From: Mesorhizobium liriopis
Lineage (GTDB): Bacteria > Pseudomonadota > Alphaproteobacteria > Rhizobiales > Rhizobiaceae
Assembly (NCBI RefSeq): GCF_024053505.1
Contig: NZ_JAMXQS010000004.1
Location: 372,001-436,000 of the forward strand
Reading direction: 5' to 3'
Length of the DNA: 64,000 nucleotides
Below are positions 1 through 8,898 of this stretch, piece by piece. The notes below the pieces were generated by a model, which saw only the letters and a program-made list of their open reading frames with translations, was not told the DNA's origin and did not search any database. Within the stretch, counting starts at the first letter, position 1, and the number at the start of each line of letters is the position of its first letter. The position numbers were made by a program, and so were the translations under genes.

Positions 1-227
1 GCGCCACCCGAGCGCTTGGCGACGAAGCCTTTCTGCTCATTGGTCTGACCGACGCCCGTGCCCTGACCATCGGCGGTGCCTTCGCCCTCCACCGTGACTG
101 TTTCGAGCTCGATCGTTTCCTGCGCGTAGGCGCTGGAGAAGCCGATAAGAAGGACGGTGGCCGCGGAGCCGAGCAGGGTGGCCCGAGCAGTCAACGCGGG
201 GGAGCGGCTCGTCGGAGAGGAAGTCAT
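1..227 (-). CDS. TonB-dependent siderophore receptor, N-terminal fragment (runs off left edge)
   Basis: Outer-membrane receptor for an iron chelate, judged from about 75 visible residues. The start ATG (227-225) opens a classic signal peptide with hydrophobic core TVLLIGFSSAYAQ, followed by ETIELETVTVEGEG, the TonB-box/plug entry typical of FhuA-type receptors, and by GFVAKRSGGA, the usual beginning of the plug domain. The beta-barrel lies outside the window. A perfect inverted repeat of the iron-regulator kind lies 29-57 bp upstream, which fits iron-repressed expression. Ligand cannot be told from this part. Confidence 0.8.
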   Translation of the reverse strand, partial: MTSSPTSRSPALTARATLLGSAATVLLIGFSSAYAQETIELETVTVEGEGTADGQGTGVGQTNEQKGFVAKRSGG

Positions 228-255
228 GGGTGGCCTTGGTGGCGATCAAAAAACG

Positions 256-284
256 TGACTACATTTCTCAAGTTTATGAGAAAT
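256..284 (-). promoter_or_regulatory. Putative iron-responsive operator (RirA-type IRO plus overlapping palindrome)
   Basis: Arms ATTTCTCA (263-270) and TGAGAAAT (277-284) form a perfect 8-bp inverted repeat with a 6-bp spacer. The left part also matches the rhizobial RirA consensus TGA-N9-TCA at 256-270. It sits just upstream of the TonB receptor start. Which regulator uses it (RirA, Irr, Fur) is inference. Confidence 0.5.
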
Positions 285-495
285 ACAATGGCCCGCACTG
301 CGCGCCTAGGCCATTACCCACTATTGTTGCGCGGTCGCCACATCAAACGGAGAGGAGGACCGTTGCGGTTTTGTAGCCGCACCGAAGCGCCGCGCGTCCG
401 ATGAGGAGCTCGGGAATCGTCGTTTTCCTTCTAGGAATCCATCCATTGCGAAAGCCGCAGGGGCAGCCTGCGGCTCTCAGTCCATGACCTTGAGG

Positions 496-1773
496 TCACA
501 GCCGCATTCCGCCGTCGCGTAGACCGCGCGTGATGCTGCCGTTGGATGGCAGAAGCGGAATCAGCGAAGCCTGAAGGGCGTGATAAAGGTCCGGCTTGCC
601 GACAAAGACCCGGCTGAGTGGCTTCAGGTCCGGGCCGATCTCGTGGAACCAGCCGCCGCGCACGTGGTCGATCAGGTGGTTCGTGGTGAAGTCCCAGATG
701 CGGCGATACCATTCCTCGAAGCGCGGATCGGGATCGACCGAACCGAGCACGGCCGCTGCCGCGATGCCCTCGGCGCACGGCCACCAGAAGCGGTCGGCGC
801 GGTCGGGGCGGTCGTTCCAGTCAAGCGTGTAATAGAAGCCGCCGGTGGCGTTGTCCCAGCCGATCGAGACGGTTTTGAGGAACAGGCCCTTGGCCGCTTC
901 CAGCATCCATGCGTGCCGACGGCTGCCCAGTTCCCAAAGCTGCACGAGAAGCCTGCTCCATTCGAGCGCATGGCCGGGCGTCGTGCCGGCGGGGCGGAAC
1001 ATCGGGTCACCCGCATAGTCGCGGTCCACCTGCCAGTCGCTCCTGAAATGCTCGGCAACGCGCCAGTCTTCCGAGCGAGCATGCTTGCCGATGATAAGCG
1101 AGGCGATGCTTTCGGCCATTGAAAGATAGTTGGAGTCGCCCGTTGCCTCGAAGGCCGCCATCAGCGCTTCGGTCAAGTGCATGTTTGAATTCTGGCCACG
1201 ATAATCGCCGAGCGGCGACCAGTCGGCATTGTATTCCTCGCTGGTGGCGCCGGGCTCTTTTTCCCAGAAGCGGGACAGGAGAACTTCGGAAATGTCGGCG
1301 AGGAGCCGGTCTGCATTCGGATGGCCGACGATCTTGGCCGAGGAAGCCGCGAGAAGCACGAAGGCATGGCCGTAGGCTTGCTTGGTGGGGTTGGTTGGCT
1401 TGTGGTCGTCCACGCCCCAATGGTAGCCGCCATGGGTCGGATCGCGGTGGCGTTCCCACAGAAATCTCATGCCGTGGTCGACGATCCGGTCGGCACCGGG
1501 CACCCCCATCAGATGCGCGACGGCGTAGCAATGGACCTGCCGCGTCGTTTCATGGATCGGACGTTCCGGGCTCGACTGTCCTGCAATCGTGGGGACGGGC
1601 TTGCCGTCATCGCCGATCGAGAAGAAGCCTCCTTTCGGATTGATCAATTCGACCGCGTAGAAATCAAGCAGACGCTGTGCTTCGGAAACGAGCCAGCGGC
1701 GGTGGTGGGGGCGCTCAACGAAACGCGGTCCGAGCGTGCCGATCCATGCGGGCGCGCTTTGCGAAGTGGTCAT
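496..1773 (-). CDS. AGE-family epimerase/isomerase (mannose isomerase-like)
   Basis: A 425-residue (alpha/alpha)6-barrel protein of the N-acylglucosamine 2-epimerase superfamily. Conserved His/Glu-containing motifs of the barrel core are visible: YGHAFVLLAAS, NSNMHLTEALMAAFEATGD and GHALEWSRLL, plus late GGFYYTLDWNDRPDR and FWWPCAEG. Members interconvert aldoses and ketoses (mannose/fructose, YihS-like) or epimerise N-acylglucosamine. Its place 11 bp downstream of uxuA favours a neutral hexose substrate such as mannose over an acylated amino sugar; that is inference. Start ATG follows a purine-rich AAAGGACCA stretch. Confidence 0.8.
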   Translation of the reverse strand: MTTSQSAPAWIGTLGPRFVERPHHRRWLVSEAQRLLDFYAVELINPKGGFFSIGDDGKPVPTIAGQSSPERPIHETTRQVHCYAVAHLMGVPGADRIVDHGMRFLWERHRDPTHGGYHWGVDDHKPTNPTKQAYGHAFVLLAASSAKIVGHPNADRLLADISEVLLSRFWEKEPGATSEEYNADWSPLGDYRGQNSNMHLTEALMAAFEATGDSNYLSMAESIASLIIGKHARSEDWRVAEHFRSDWQVDRDYAGDPMFRPAGTTPGHALEWSRLLVQLWELGSRRHAWMLEAAKGLFLKTVSIGWDNATGGFYYTLDWNDRPDRADRFWWPCAEGIAAAAVLGSVDPDPRFEEWYRRIWDFTTNHLIDHVRGGWFHEIGPDLKPLSRVFVGKPDLYHALQASLIPLLPSNGSITRGLRDGGMRL

Positions 1774-1784
1774 GCTTGGTCCTT

Positions 1785-2966
1785 TCAGCTCGGCGCCAGC
1801 TGGTCGACGGCCGTGATGATGCCGCGTAATTCGGCCAGGCCCTTGAGGCGGCCGATCAGCGAATAGCCGGGATTGGTCTTTTTGGTGATGTCGTCGGCCA
1901 GCAGGTGGCCATGGTCGGGGCGCATGGGGATGGTTGAATCCGTGCGGCCCGCAGCTTCGCGGCGGTGCTCTTCCTTTCGAAGCGTGTGGATCACGTCCAC
2001 CATGTTCACATCGCCGCCCAAATGCTCGCTTTCGTTGAATGATTTGTCGTCCTCGACACTGACGTTGCGCAAGTGGACAAAGTTGATACGCGAGGCAAAT
2101 TCCTCGGCTATCGCCACCACCGCGTTGTCGCGCCGCGAGCCGAGCGAGCCTGTGCAGAAGGTGAGGCCGTTGGCATCCGCCTTGTAGGCGTCGAGCACCG
2201 AGCGGAGGTCATCGGCCGTCGAGACGACGCGCGGCAGGCCGAAGAGGGAGAAGGGCGGATCGTCGGGATGGATGCCGAGCTTAACGTTCACATCTTCCGC
2301 GACCGGCGCGATTTCGCGAATGAACTCCTGCAAATTCGCGCGCATATCGTCGGCGCCGAGTTCATCGAATTCGGCGATACGTCGCGCGATGCCGGCGCGA
2401 TCGTAGGAATCCTCGCCGCCTGGCAGGCCTGCGATGATGTTCTTTTCGAGTGTGGCAATCTCGCTTTCGCTCATCGCCGAGAGCCGCGCTTTGGCTGAGT
2501 GGAGGAGTTCTGCCGGATAGTCCTTTTCGGCATTCGGCCGCTTCAAGACCAGCACGTCGTAGGCGACGAATTCGGCCATATCGAAGCGCAGCGCGTAGCC
2601 GGTGGTCGGCATTCGGTAGAGCAGGTCGGTGCGCGTCCAGTCCACCACCGGCATGAAGTTGTAGCAGACCATCGGCACGCCGCCTCGGCCGAGATTGGCG
2701 AGGCTGGTTTTCCAGTTGTCGATATACTGGCGATAGCTCCCTGAGCGCAGCTTGATCGAATCCTGCACGGGGATCGACTCGCAGACCGCCCATTGCAAAC
2801 CGGTTGCCTCGATCATTGCCTTGCGTTCGGCAATGTCCTCAGGCGTCCAGGCGCGGCCGTCATAGATGTGGTGAAGCGCCGAGACGACGCCGGATGCGCC
2901 TGCCTGCTTCACATGGTCGAGCATCACGGGGTCGTTCGGTCCGAACCAGCGCCAGCTTTGCAGCAT
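1785..2966 (-). CDS. uxuA: Mannonate dehydratase
   Basis: Dehydrates D-mannonate to 2-keto-3-deoxygluconate (hexuronate/mannose catabolism, cytosol). The 393-residue product has the family's N-terminal WRWFGPNDPV and VVSALHHI segments, the metal-site segments GIHPDDPP and CTGSLGSR, and the C-terminal PMRPDHGH block. Length matches the UxuA family (about 390-400). It is preceded by an SDR gene 12 bp upstream and followed by the AGE isomerase 11 bp downstream, so the three form one minus-strand operon for mannose/mannonate-type sugars. Confidence 0.92.
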   Translation of the reverse strand: MLQSWRWFGPNDPVMLDHVKQAGASGVVSALHHIYDGRAWTPEDIAERKAMIEATGLQWAVCESIPVQDSIKLRSGSYRQYIDNWKTSLANLGRGGVPMVCYNFMPVVDWTRTDLLYRMPTTGYALRFDMAEFVAYDVLVLKRPNAEKDYPAELLHSAKARLSAMSESEIATLEKNIIAGLPGGEDSYDRAGIARRIAEFDELGADDMRANLQEFIREIAPVAEDVNVKLGIHPDDPPFSLFGLPRVVSTADDLRSVLDAYKADANGLTFCTGSLGSRRDNAVVAIAEEFASRINFVHLRNVSVEDDKSFNESEHLGGDVNMVDVIHTLRKEEHRREAAGRTDSTIPMRPDHGHLLADDITKKTNPGYSLIGRLKGLAELRGIITAVDQLAPS

Positions 2967-2978
2967 CGAGTGATCCTT

Positions 2979-3755
2979 TCAGCGAACGCCGATGCCGGCG
3001 GTGAGACCGCCATCGATGATATGGTCGGAGCCGGTGATGAAGCCGGCCTTGTCGGAGGCGAGATAGGCGATGAAATCGGCGACCTCTTCAGGTTCGCCGA
3101 TACGCCCGATGGGGTGCGATGCGCCGAAGCGGGCGAAGACGGCATCGAGGTCGGCATCGTCGCCGTCGAAGGTGCGCGCCGCGAGCGCCAGGATCGGTGT
3201 GCGCACGGATCCGGGGCTGACCGAGACCACGCGGATCTTGTCGGCTGCAAAATCGAGCGCCATCGCACGCGTCAGAGCATGGATCGCACCCTTGGACGCG
3301 ACATAGGCGGCCACGCCCGGCTGGCAGGCGTGACCCTGCACGCTCGACACGTTGACGATGGCGCCGCTGCCCGAGGCCCGCATCAACGGTACGCCCCAAT
3401 GAGCCGTCAGGTGGATCGAGCCGACATTGACCGCGAGGCAGCGCAGGAATGTATCGGGGTCGGTGCCGACCGCGTCGCCGTAAGGGTGGATCGCCGCGGA
3501 ATTGACGATCACGTCGAGCCGGCCGAAGCGCGAGCGGAGGTCGGCAAGGGCGGCCTCGACTTCGAGTGAAGCGGACACGTCGGCGTGCCTCACCACGATG
3601 GTTGGATCAGCCTCCGCCAATGCCCGGTTGCCAGCCTCGTCAATGCCGAGCGCCACCACCTGAGCGCCCGCCGAAGACAATCGCAGGGCGGTAGAGCAGG
3701 CTATGCCGGTCGTGCCCGTGACAAGGGCAACCTTGCCGGAAAACTCTGCTGCCAA
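2979..3755 (-). CDS. SDR-family oxidoreductase of the mannonate operon
   Basis: A 258-residue classical short-chain dehydrogenase. Visible are the nucleotide motif near residue 14 (VTGTTGIACSTA), the NSAA variant of the NNAG motif, NVSSVQGH with the catalytic Ser, and YVASK with catalytic Tyr/Lys. The Gly-rich motif reads TGTTGIA, one residue shorter than the usual TGxxxGIG, so cofactor binding may be atypical. First gene of the operon with uxuA; a role in oxidising or reducing mannonate, fructuronate or a related sugar is likely but not proven by sequence. Confidence 0.8.
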   Translation of the reverse strand: MAAEFSGKVALVTGTTGIACSTALRLSSAGAQVVALGIDEAGNRALAEADPTIVVRHADVSASLEVEAALADLRSRFGRLDVIVNSAAIHPYGDAVGTDPDTFLRCLAVNVGSIHLTAHWGVPLMRASGSGAIVNVSSVQGHACQPGVAAYVASKGAIHALTRAMALDFAADKIRVVSVSPGSVRTPILALAARTFDGDDADLDAVFARFGASHPIGRIGEPEEVADFIAYLASDKAGFITGSDHIIDGGLTAGIGVR

Positions 3756-3922
3756 CCATTCCTCCCTGCTCGGCGTCGCTACCCCTTTTCGATGATCGAT
3801 GCGGCTTCGGCAAGCGCTTCATGGCTGCCATTCCGCAAGATCGGCGGGCAGTCAGCCGTCTATGCCCGGAACGATCCCGGTGAGGCAGAGTTTGCCCGGC
3901 TGATCCCTGAAGGAGAACAGCC

Positions 3923-4765
3923 ATGCCTAACCAGCCACCCCAGCAACAAACCCCTCCCGGCGTGACGGGAAAGATGGACCCGCTGCCCGACCATGGCGAG
4001 AAAAGCTACAAGGGTTCCGGCAAGCTCGAGGGCAAGGTCGCGATCATCACGGGCGGCGATAGCGGCATCGGCCGTGCAGTGGCCATTGCCTATGCCCGTG
4101 AGGGCGCCGATGTGCTGATCTCCTATCTGGATGAACATGAAGATGCCAAGGACACGGCCAAGCTGGTGGAGGAGGCCGGGCGGAAATGCGTACTGGTGGA
4201 CGGCGATATCGCCAAGGCCGAGCACTGTCGTTCGATCATCGATCGCGCGGTAAAGGAGTTCGGCAAGCTCGACGTGCTCGTGAACAATGCCGCCTATCAG
4301 ATGAAGCATGACAGCATCGACGAGATTTCGGACGAGGAGTGGAACCACACTTTCGCGGTCAACATCTCGGCCATGTTCTTCCTTTGCAAGGCGGCCATCC
4401 CGCATCTGAAGGAAGGAGCTTCGATCATCAACACGACGTCGATCAATTCCGACAAGCCGAGCCCCGGCCTCCTGGCCTATGCAACGACCAAGGGCGCGAT
4501 TGCGAACTTCACCGCGGGCCTTGCGCAGCTTGTGGCCGAGAAGGGCATTCGCGTGAATTCGGTTGCGCCCGGCCCCATCTGGACGCCGCTCATTCCATCG
4601 ACCATGCCACCGGAAGACGTCGCCTCGTTCGGCAACCAGGTGCCGATGAAACGTGCCGGCCAGCCGAGCGAACTCGCAGGCATCTACGTGCTGCTGGCAT
4701 CCGATCAAGCGAGCTATATGAGCGGTGGTCGGTACGCGGTGACGGGCGGCACGCCGATTCTTTGA
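3923..4765 (+). CDS. SDR oxidoreductase, YdaD/GsiB-associated stress type
   Basis: A 280-residue short-chain dehydrogenase with a long Pro/Gln-rich N-terminal leader (about 35 residues, PPQQQTPPGV) before the Rossmann motif TGGDSGIGRA. Also visible are LVNNAAYQ, INTTSINS with the catalytic Ser, YATTKGA with Tyr/Lys and the C-terminal TGGTPIL. This layout matches the 'general stress protein 39/glucose-ribitol dehydrogenase-like' subgroup. An AAGGAGAA ribosome site sits 5 bp before the ATG. It stands alone, divergent from the mannonate operon. Substrate unknown. Confidence 0.85.
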   Translation: MPNQPPQQQTPPGVTGKMDPLPDHGEKSYKGSGKLEGKVAIITGGDSGIGRAVAIAYAREGADVLISYLDEHEDAKDTAKLVEEAGRKCVLVDGDIAKAEHCRSIIDRAVKEFGKLDVLVNNAAYQMKHDSIDEISDEEWNHTFAVNISAMFFLCKAAIPHLKEGASIINTTSINSDKPSPGLLAYATTKGAIANFTAGLAQLVAEKGIRVNSVAPGPIWTPLIPSTMPPEDVASFGNQVPMKRAGQPSELAGIYVLLASDQASYMSGGRYAVTGGTPIL

Positions 4766-4917
4766 CTGAGAGCCAGCATGGGGTAGCGTTTTCCCGAACT
4801 TTTTAAGCGCCTAAGGCAGGCGTGGCGCCATTCGCGCTTGCCTTGCGGCTCGTTTCGTCCACATTCTGTTCCTGAAACGTTGCCTTTCAGCGTAACGCAA
4901 CGAGGAGGAGCGTCGAA

Positions 4918-5349
4918 GTGGCGACCCTGAAGGAATTCGAGGAAGCCCTGCGCGAGCAGGGCATGCGTCAGGCGCTCGCCGTGCTCGACAAGCTGCGCGA
5001 GCGTGACAAGGCCAAGCGCAAGACCGCGCCCGCACGGCGTGTCGTCGGCAAGAAGATGACGCCAGACCTGGCACGGCTCGTGGTCGAGATGCACGAGACG
5101 ACCAAGATGACCCAGCAGGAAATCGCCTTCAAGCTCGGGGTCAATCAAGGCCGGGTCAACGAGGTCATCAAGCATGGCAAATGGCTGACGGACGATCCGT
5201 TGTCCGAGGAGGCGAAAGCCCGTGACAAGGCGGTGGCGAGGATCCGAGCGGATCGTTCCCGCAAGCCTGCGACATCGGCGGGCGAGAAGGCGCCGCCGCG
5301 GAAGAGATCGCCGAAACCAGCGCCTCAGCTGACCTTTGGCGGGTTCTAG
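4918..5349 (+). CDS. Small HTH-containing protein of unknown role
   Basis: A 143-residue protein starting at GTG, which is supported by an excellent GAGGAGGAG ribosome site 7 bp upstream. Residues about 60-85 (TKMTQQEIAFKLGVNQGRVN) form a clear helix-turn-helix of the kind found in small DNA-binding proteins. The N-terminal half is charged and probably helical; the last 40 residues are rich in Lys, Arg, Pro and Ala, like a disordered nucleic-acid-binding tail. No family name recognised. Probably a transcriptional or nucleoid-associated regulator. Confidence 0.65.
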   Translation: MATLKEFEEALREQGMRQALAVLDKLRERDKAKRKTAPARRVVGKKMTPDLARLVVEMHETTKMTQQEIAFKLGVNQGRVNEVIKHGKWLTDDPLSEEAKARDKAVARIRADRSRKPATSAGEKAPPRKRSPKPAPQLTFGGF

Positions 5350-5435
5350 AGCGTTAGAACGGTTGTTTGCGATACTGCTGTCGGAGGCGACGCGATCGGT
5401 ACGCACCATCTCCAACCAATGGGTGAGCGTGACGT

Positions 5436-6785
5436 TTAGCTCCCGCCCACGAAATCAAACAACAGCTTCACATTCAGCCCTGCGATCAGAAATGCGATCG
5501 CCCACGCGAACGCGCCCAACCAGAGTGGGGCGACGAGCTCACCCATTTTCGTCCTGTCCGTCGTGAATCGCACCAGCGGAAAGACGGCGAAGGACAGCTG
5601 GAGGCTGAGCACGACCTGGGTCAGGATCAACAGCTCGGCCGTGCCCGCATCGCCATACCAGATCGTCACGCCGGCCGCCGGAACGATGGCGATGGCGCGC
5701 GTGATCAGGCGGCGCAGCCAGGGCGCGAGCTTGATGTGCAGGAAGCCCTCCATCACGATTTGCCCCGCGATGGTGGCTGTGACCGTCGAATTCAGGCCGC
5801 AGCACAGGAGGGCGATACCGAACAGGGTCGGCGCAATGGCCAGCCCGAGCAGCGGAGCGAGCAGGGAGTGCGCCTCGCCGAGTTCGGCAACGCCGGTCTG
5901 ACCGCTGGAATGGAAGGTGGCGGCTGCAAGGATCAGGATCGAGGCGTTGATGAGAAGCGCGAAGCAGAGCGCCACGGTCGAGTCGATGGTGGCGAATTTC
6001 ACCGCCTCACGCTTTTCCGGCAGCGTATGACCGTAGTCGCGCGTCTGCACCAGCCCTGAATGCAGATAGAGATTGTGAGGCATCACCGTCGCACCCAGAA
6101 TGCCCAGAGCAAGGTAGAGCATTTCGGGGTTCGAAACGATTTCTGTGGTCGGCGCGAAGCCGCGGATCACGTCGCCCCAGTTCGGATCGGCCATCATGAT
6201 CTGAACGAAGAAGCAGACTGCGATCACGCCGAGCAGGGTGACAACGAAGGCTTCGACCCAGCGAAAGCCCAGCTTCTGCAAATACAGGATGAGAAAGACG
6301 TCGAGCGCGGTGAGCACCACGCCGATTTCCAGTGGCAGGCCGAAGATGAGATTGAGGCCGATGGCCGTGCCGATCACTTCGGCGATGTCGGTCGCGATGA
6401 TCGCCGTTTCCGCCAGCATCCAGAGCACGAAGGCGACGGGACGGGGATAGGCGTCGCGGCAGGCCTGCGCGAGATCGCGGCCGGACGCGATGGCGAGGCG
6501 CGCGCAGAGCGACTGCAACACGATCGCCATGATGTTCGAAACGAGTGCGACGACCAGCAGCGTATAGCCGAAGCGCGAGCCGCCCGCGAGCGATGTCGCC
6601 CAGTTGCCAGGGTCCATGTAGCCGACGGCAACGAGGTAGCCAGGCCCGAGGAAAGCGGCCGCGCGGCGAAAGGTCGAGGCATGCGGGGAAACGCGAATTG
6701 AGCGGTGCACATCGGAAAGCGAGGCTTCGCCGCGTTCTTTGCGCCAGCCGTCGTCGGAGAGGCTTGTGTTTGGTCTGTCGAGCAC
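5436..6785 (-). CDS. mntH: Nramp-family Mn(II)/divalent metal transporter MntH
   Basis: Proton-coupled Mn2+ importer of the inner membrane. The metal-binding signature YMDPGNW in the first helix and MPHNLYLHS in helix 6 are intact, and about 11 membrane segments are visible. Open frame extends to a TTG at 6815, but that start would lie inside a palindromic operator (6811-6825); the in-frame GTG at 6785-6783 gives a 449-residue protein of usual length and leaves the operator upstream, so I use it. Regulation by manganese through Mur/Fur is likely. The gene is monocistronic and convergent with the preceding HTH gene. Confidence 0.92.
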   Translation of the reverse strand: MLDRPNTSLSDDGWRKERGEASLSDVHRSIRVSPHASTFRRAAAFLGPGYLVAVGYMDPGNWATSLAGGSRFGYTLLVVALVSNIMAIVLQSLCARLAIASGRDLAQACRDAYPRPVAFVLWMLAETAIIATDIAEVIGTAIGLNLIFGLPLEIGVVLTALDVFLILYLQKLGFRWVEAFVVTLLGVIAVCFFVQIMMADPNWGDVIRGFAPTTEIVSNPEMLYLALGILGATVMPHNLYLHSGLVQTRDYGHTLPEKREAVKFATIDSTVALCFALLINASILILAAATFHSSGQTGVAELGEAHSLLAPLLGLAIAPTLFGIALLCCGLNSTVTATIAGQIVMEGFLHIKLAPWLRRLITRAIAIVPAAGVTIWYGDAGTAELLILTQVVLSLQLSFAVFPLVRFTTDRTKMGELVAPLWLGAFAWAIAFLIAGLNVKLLFDFVGGS

Positions 6786-6810
6786 AGGAGGGCTTTCTGC
6801 TAAACGCAAA

Positions 6811-6825
6811 TGCAAATCATTTGCA
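6811..6825 (-). promoter_or_regulatory. Mur-type manganese-responsive operator of mntH
   Basis: Perfect palindrome TGCAAAT-C-ATTTGCA directly upstream of the preferred mntH start. Sequence and location resemble the Mur-responsive elements known in front of rhizobial sit and mnt genes. Confidence 0.6.
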
Positions 6826-7104
6826 ACTAGATGTTAGTTTCGCGGGATGTTCAAGGGGCTGAACGAAATGCCAGAGCGCCATTTGTGATAGTAATCGACC
6901 GAACGGCGCGGCTGGACGGGCAACAAAAGGCCGGAGGCGAGAACGGGCATCCAACTCCCGTGCTCATTTTGGAGTTCGAAAAGTCGGGAAATGCGACTGT
7001 ATCGCGACAAGCGCCGGCCCGCTGCCTCCCTTCCCTGCAGGGAACACCTGTTTGGCGCACCCGTTAGCGGGGCGATCCGAAAAGCCGAAGTGGACCCCGC
7101 TCCG
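6826..7104. other. Intergenic region between divergent mntH and ThDP enzyme gene
   Basis: Together with the operator and mntH leader, about 319 bases (6786-7104) carry no convincing gene. Open frames here are extensions of neighbours and show no protein-like composition. Divergent promoters for mntH and the ThDP enzyme must lie here; apart from the Mur-like box I see no clear element. Confidence 0.5.
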
Positions 7105-8898
7105 ATGTCGAACACCGTTGCCGATTTCATCTGGAAGCGTCTGCATGAATGGGGCGTGCGTCGCGTGTTCGGTTATCCCGGCGACGGCATCGGCGGATTG
7201 ATCGGCGCGCTCGCGCGGACCGAGGGTGCGATCGACTTCGTTCAAGTGCGTAATGAAGAGCAGGCGGGCCTGATGGCGACTGCCACTGCTAAGTTCACCG
7301 GCGAAGTCGGCTTCTGCATCGCGACATCCGGGCCTGGCGCGATCCATCTGCTCAACGGCCTTTATGATGCCAAAGGCGATCACCAGCCGGCGATGGCGCT
7401 TGTGGGCCAGCAGGCGCGGACGGCCATCGGCTCGCACTACCAGCAGGATGTGGACCTGCAATCGCTCTTCAAGGACGTGGCGGGTGCCTATATCGAGACG
7501 GCCTCGACGGCGGCCCAAGTGCCCCATTTGATCGATCGCGCCTATCGTATCGCCAAGGCTGAGCGCCGCGTCACCTGCGTGATCCTGCCCAACGATCTCC
7601 AGATGGAGAGGATGGAGCAGCCGAGCGAAGCGCATGGCATGACCCATTCGGGTACCGGCATCGAACTCGCACCGGTCGTGCCGGACGGGTCGAGCCTGCA
7701 GAAGGCCGCGGCGGTGCTGAACGCCGGTGAGCGCGTCGCGATGCTGGTCGGGGCTGGTGCCATCGGGGCGAGCGAGGAGATCGCTGCAGTGGCGGAATTG
7801 CTTGGTGCGGGCGTAGCCAAGGCACTGCTCGGCAAGGCAGCACTGGACGATAGCTACGCTTTTTGCACGGGTTCCATCGGTCTGCTCGGCACAAGGGCCA
7901 GCTGGGACCTCATGCAGGAATGCGACACGCTTTTGATGGTTGGTACGGGTTTCCCTTATACCGAGTTCCTTCCCAAGGTCGGCAAAGCGCGCGGCGTGCA
8001 GATCGACCGCGATGCGGGCATGTTGGGTTTGCGCTATCCCAACGAGGTCAATCTCCTGGGTGATGCCAAAGCGACACTCGCTGCGCTGCGCCCGCTGCTG
8101 CGGCATAAGCCAGCCGAAGCCTGGCGCAAGACGATCCGCGAGAATGTGCAGGCGGCATGGGACGAGGCCAAGAACCTCGCCATGGCTGAGGCCGACCCCA
8201 TCAACCCGCAGCGCGTGGCCTACGAGCTTTCCGAGCGCCTGCCGGAAAATGCCGTGGTCGTGGCGGACAGCGGGACGACATCGGTCTGGTACGCACGCAA
8301 CCTTCGCTTTCGCGCCAACAATCTCGGTTCGGTTTCCGGCACGCTGGCGACCATGGGTTGCGCGGTGCCTTATGCCATCGCGGCCAAATTCGCCCATCCC
8401 GAGCGTCCCGCCATCGCGCTGGTCGGCGACGGCGCGATGCAGATGACGGGCATGGCTGAGCTGATCACGATCAGCAAATACTGGCAGCGCTGGAAGGACC
8501 CGCGATTGGTCGTGATGGTGCTGAACAATCGCGATCTCGCTTATGTCAGCTGGGAAGAGCGCATCCAGTCGGGCGATCCCAAATGGGAAGCGAGCCAGCA
8601 ATTGCCCGATGTGCCCTATGCGGAATTCGCCAAGCTGATCGGGCTGAAGGGAAAGCGGGTCGAGCGTCCGGAAGATGTCGGCCCAGCATGGGAAGACGCG
8701 CTCAATGCCGATCGCCCCTACGTGCTCGATATCCTCACCGATCCGAACGTGCCGCCGCTGCCGCCGCATATCACGCTCGAACAGGCGCGCCATTTCACTC
8801 TGGCGCTGGCTGGGGGCGAGCCGGAAACCGGAAGCGTTCTAAAGAACACGGCGCGCGGGCTTTGGGCCGCGATCAAACCTGGGAAAAGTGAGAACTAG
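7105..8898 (+). CDS. Thiamine-diphosphate-dependent oxidase/decarboxylase (pyruvate oxidase PoxB-like)
   Basis: A 597-residue ThDP enzyme from the ATG at 7105. N-terminal Pyr domain has VFGYPGDGIGGL and the catalytic glutamate pair in VRNEEQAG (residues 51-52), central domain has the MLVGAGA segment, and the C-terminal PP domain carries the Mg-ThDP motif VGDGAMQMTG ending at VLNN. Layout is that of pyruvate dehydrogenase (quinone)/pyruvate oxidase PoxB rather than acetolactate synthase. In-frame codons upstream to 6991 are poor and unnecessary. The gene ends tail-to-tail with the DMT transporter gene, sharing 4 bases. Exact 2-keto acid unknown. Confidence 0.8.
   Translation: MSNTVADFIWKRLHEWGVRRVFGYPGDGIGGLIGALARTEGAIDFVQVRNEEQAGLMATATAKFTGEVGFCIATSGPGAIHLLNGLYDAKGDHQPAMALVGQQARTAIGSHYQQDVDLQSLFKDVAGAYIETASTAAQVPHLIDRAYRIAKAERRVTCVILPNDLQMERMEQPSEAHGMTHSGTGIELAPVVPDGSSLQKAAAVLNAGERVAMLVGAGAIGASEEIAAVAELLGAGVAKALLGKAALDDSYAFCTGSIGLLGTRASWDLMQECDTLLMVGTGFPYTEFLPKVGKARGVQIDRDAGMLGLRYPNEVNLLGDAKATLAALRPLLRHKPAEAWRKTIRENVQAAWDEAKNLAMAEADPINPQRVAYELSERLPENAVVVADSGTTSVWYARNLRFRANNLGSVSGTLATMGCAVPYAIAAKFAHPERPAIALVGDGAMQMTGMAELITISKYWQRWKDPRLVVMVLNNRDLAYVSWEERIQSGDPKWEASQQLPDVPYAEFAKLIGLKGKRVERPEDVGPAWEDALNADRPYVLDILTDPNVPPLPPHITLEQARHFTLALAGGEPETGSVLKNTARGLWAAIKPGKSEN

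Noticed and set aside
6964-8793. A 609-codon open frame on the minus strand
   Set aside because: Antisense to the well-supported ThDP enzyme gene; no motif, no start signal.
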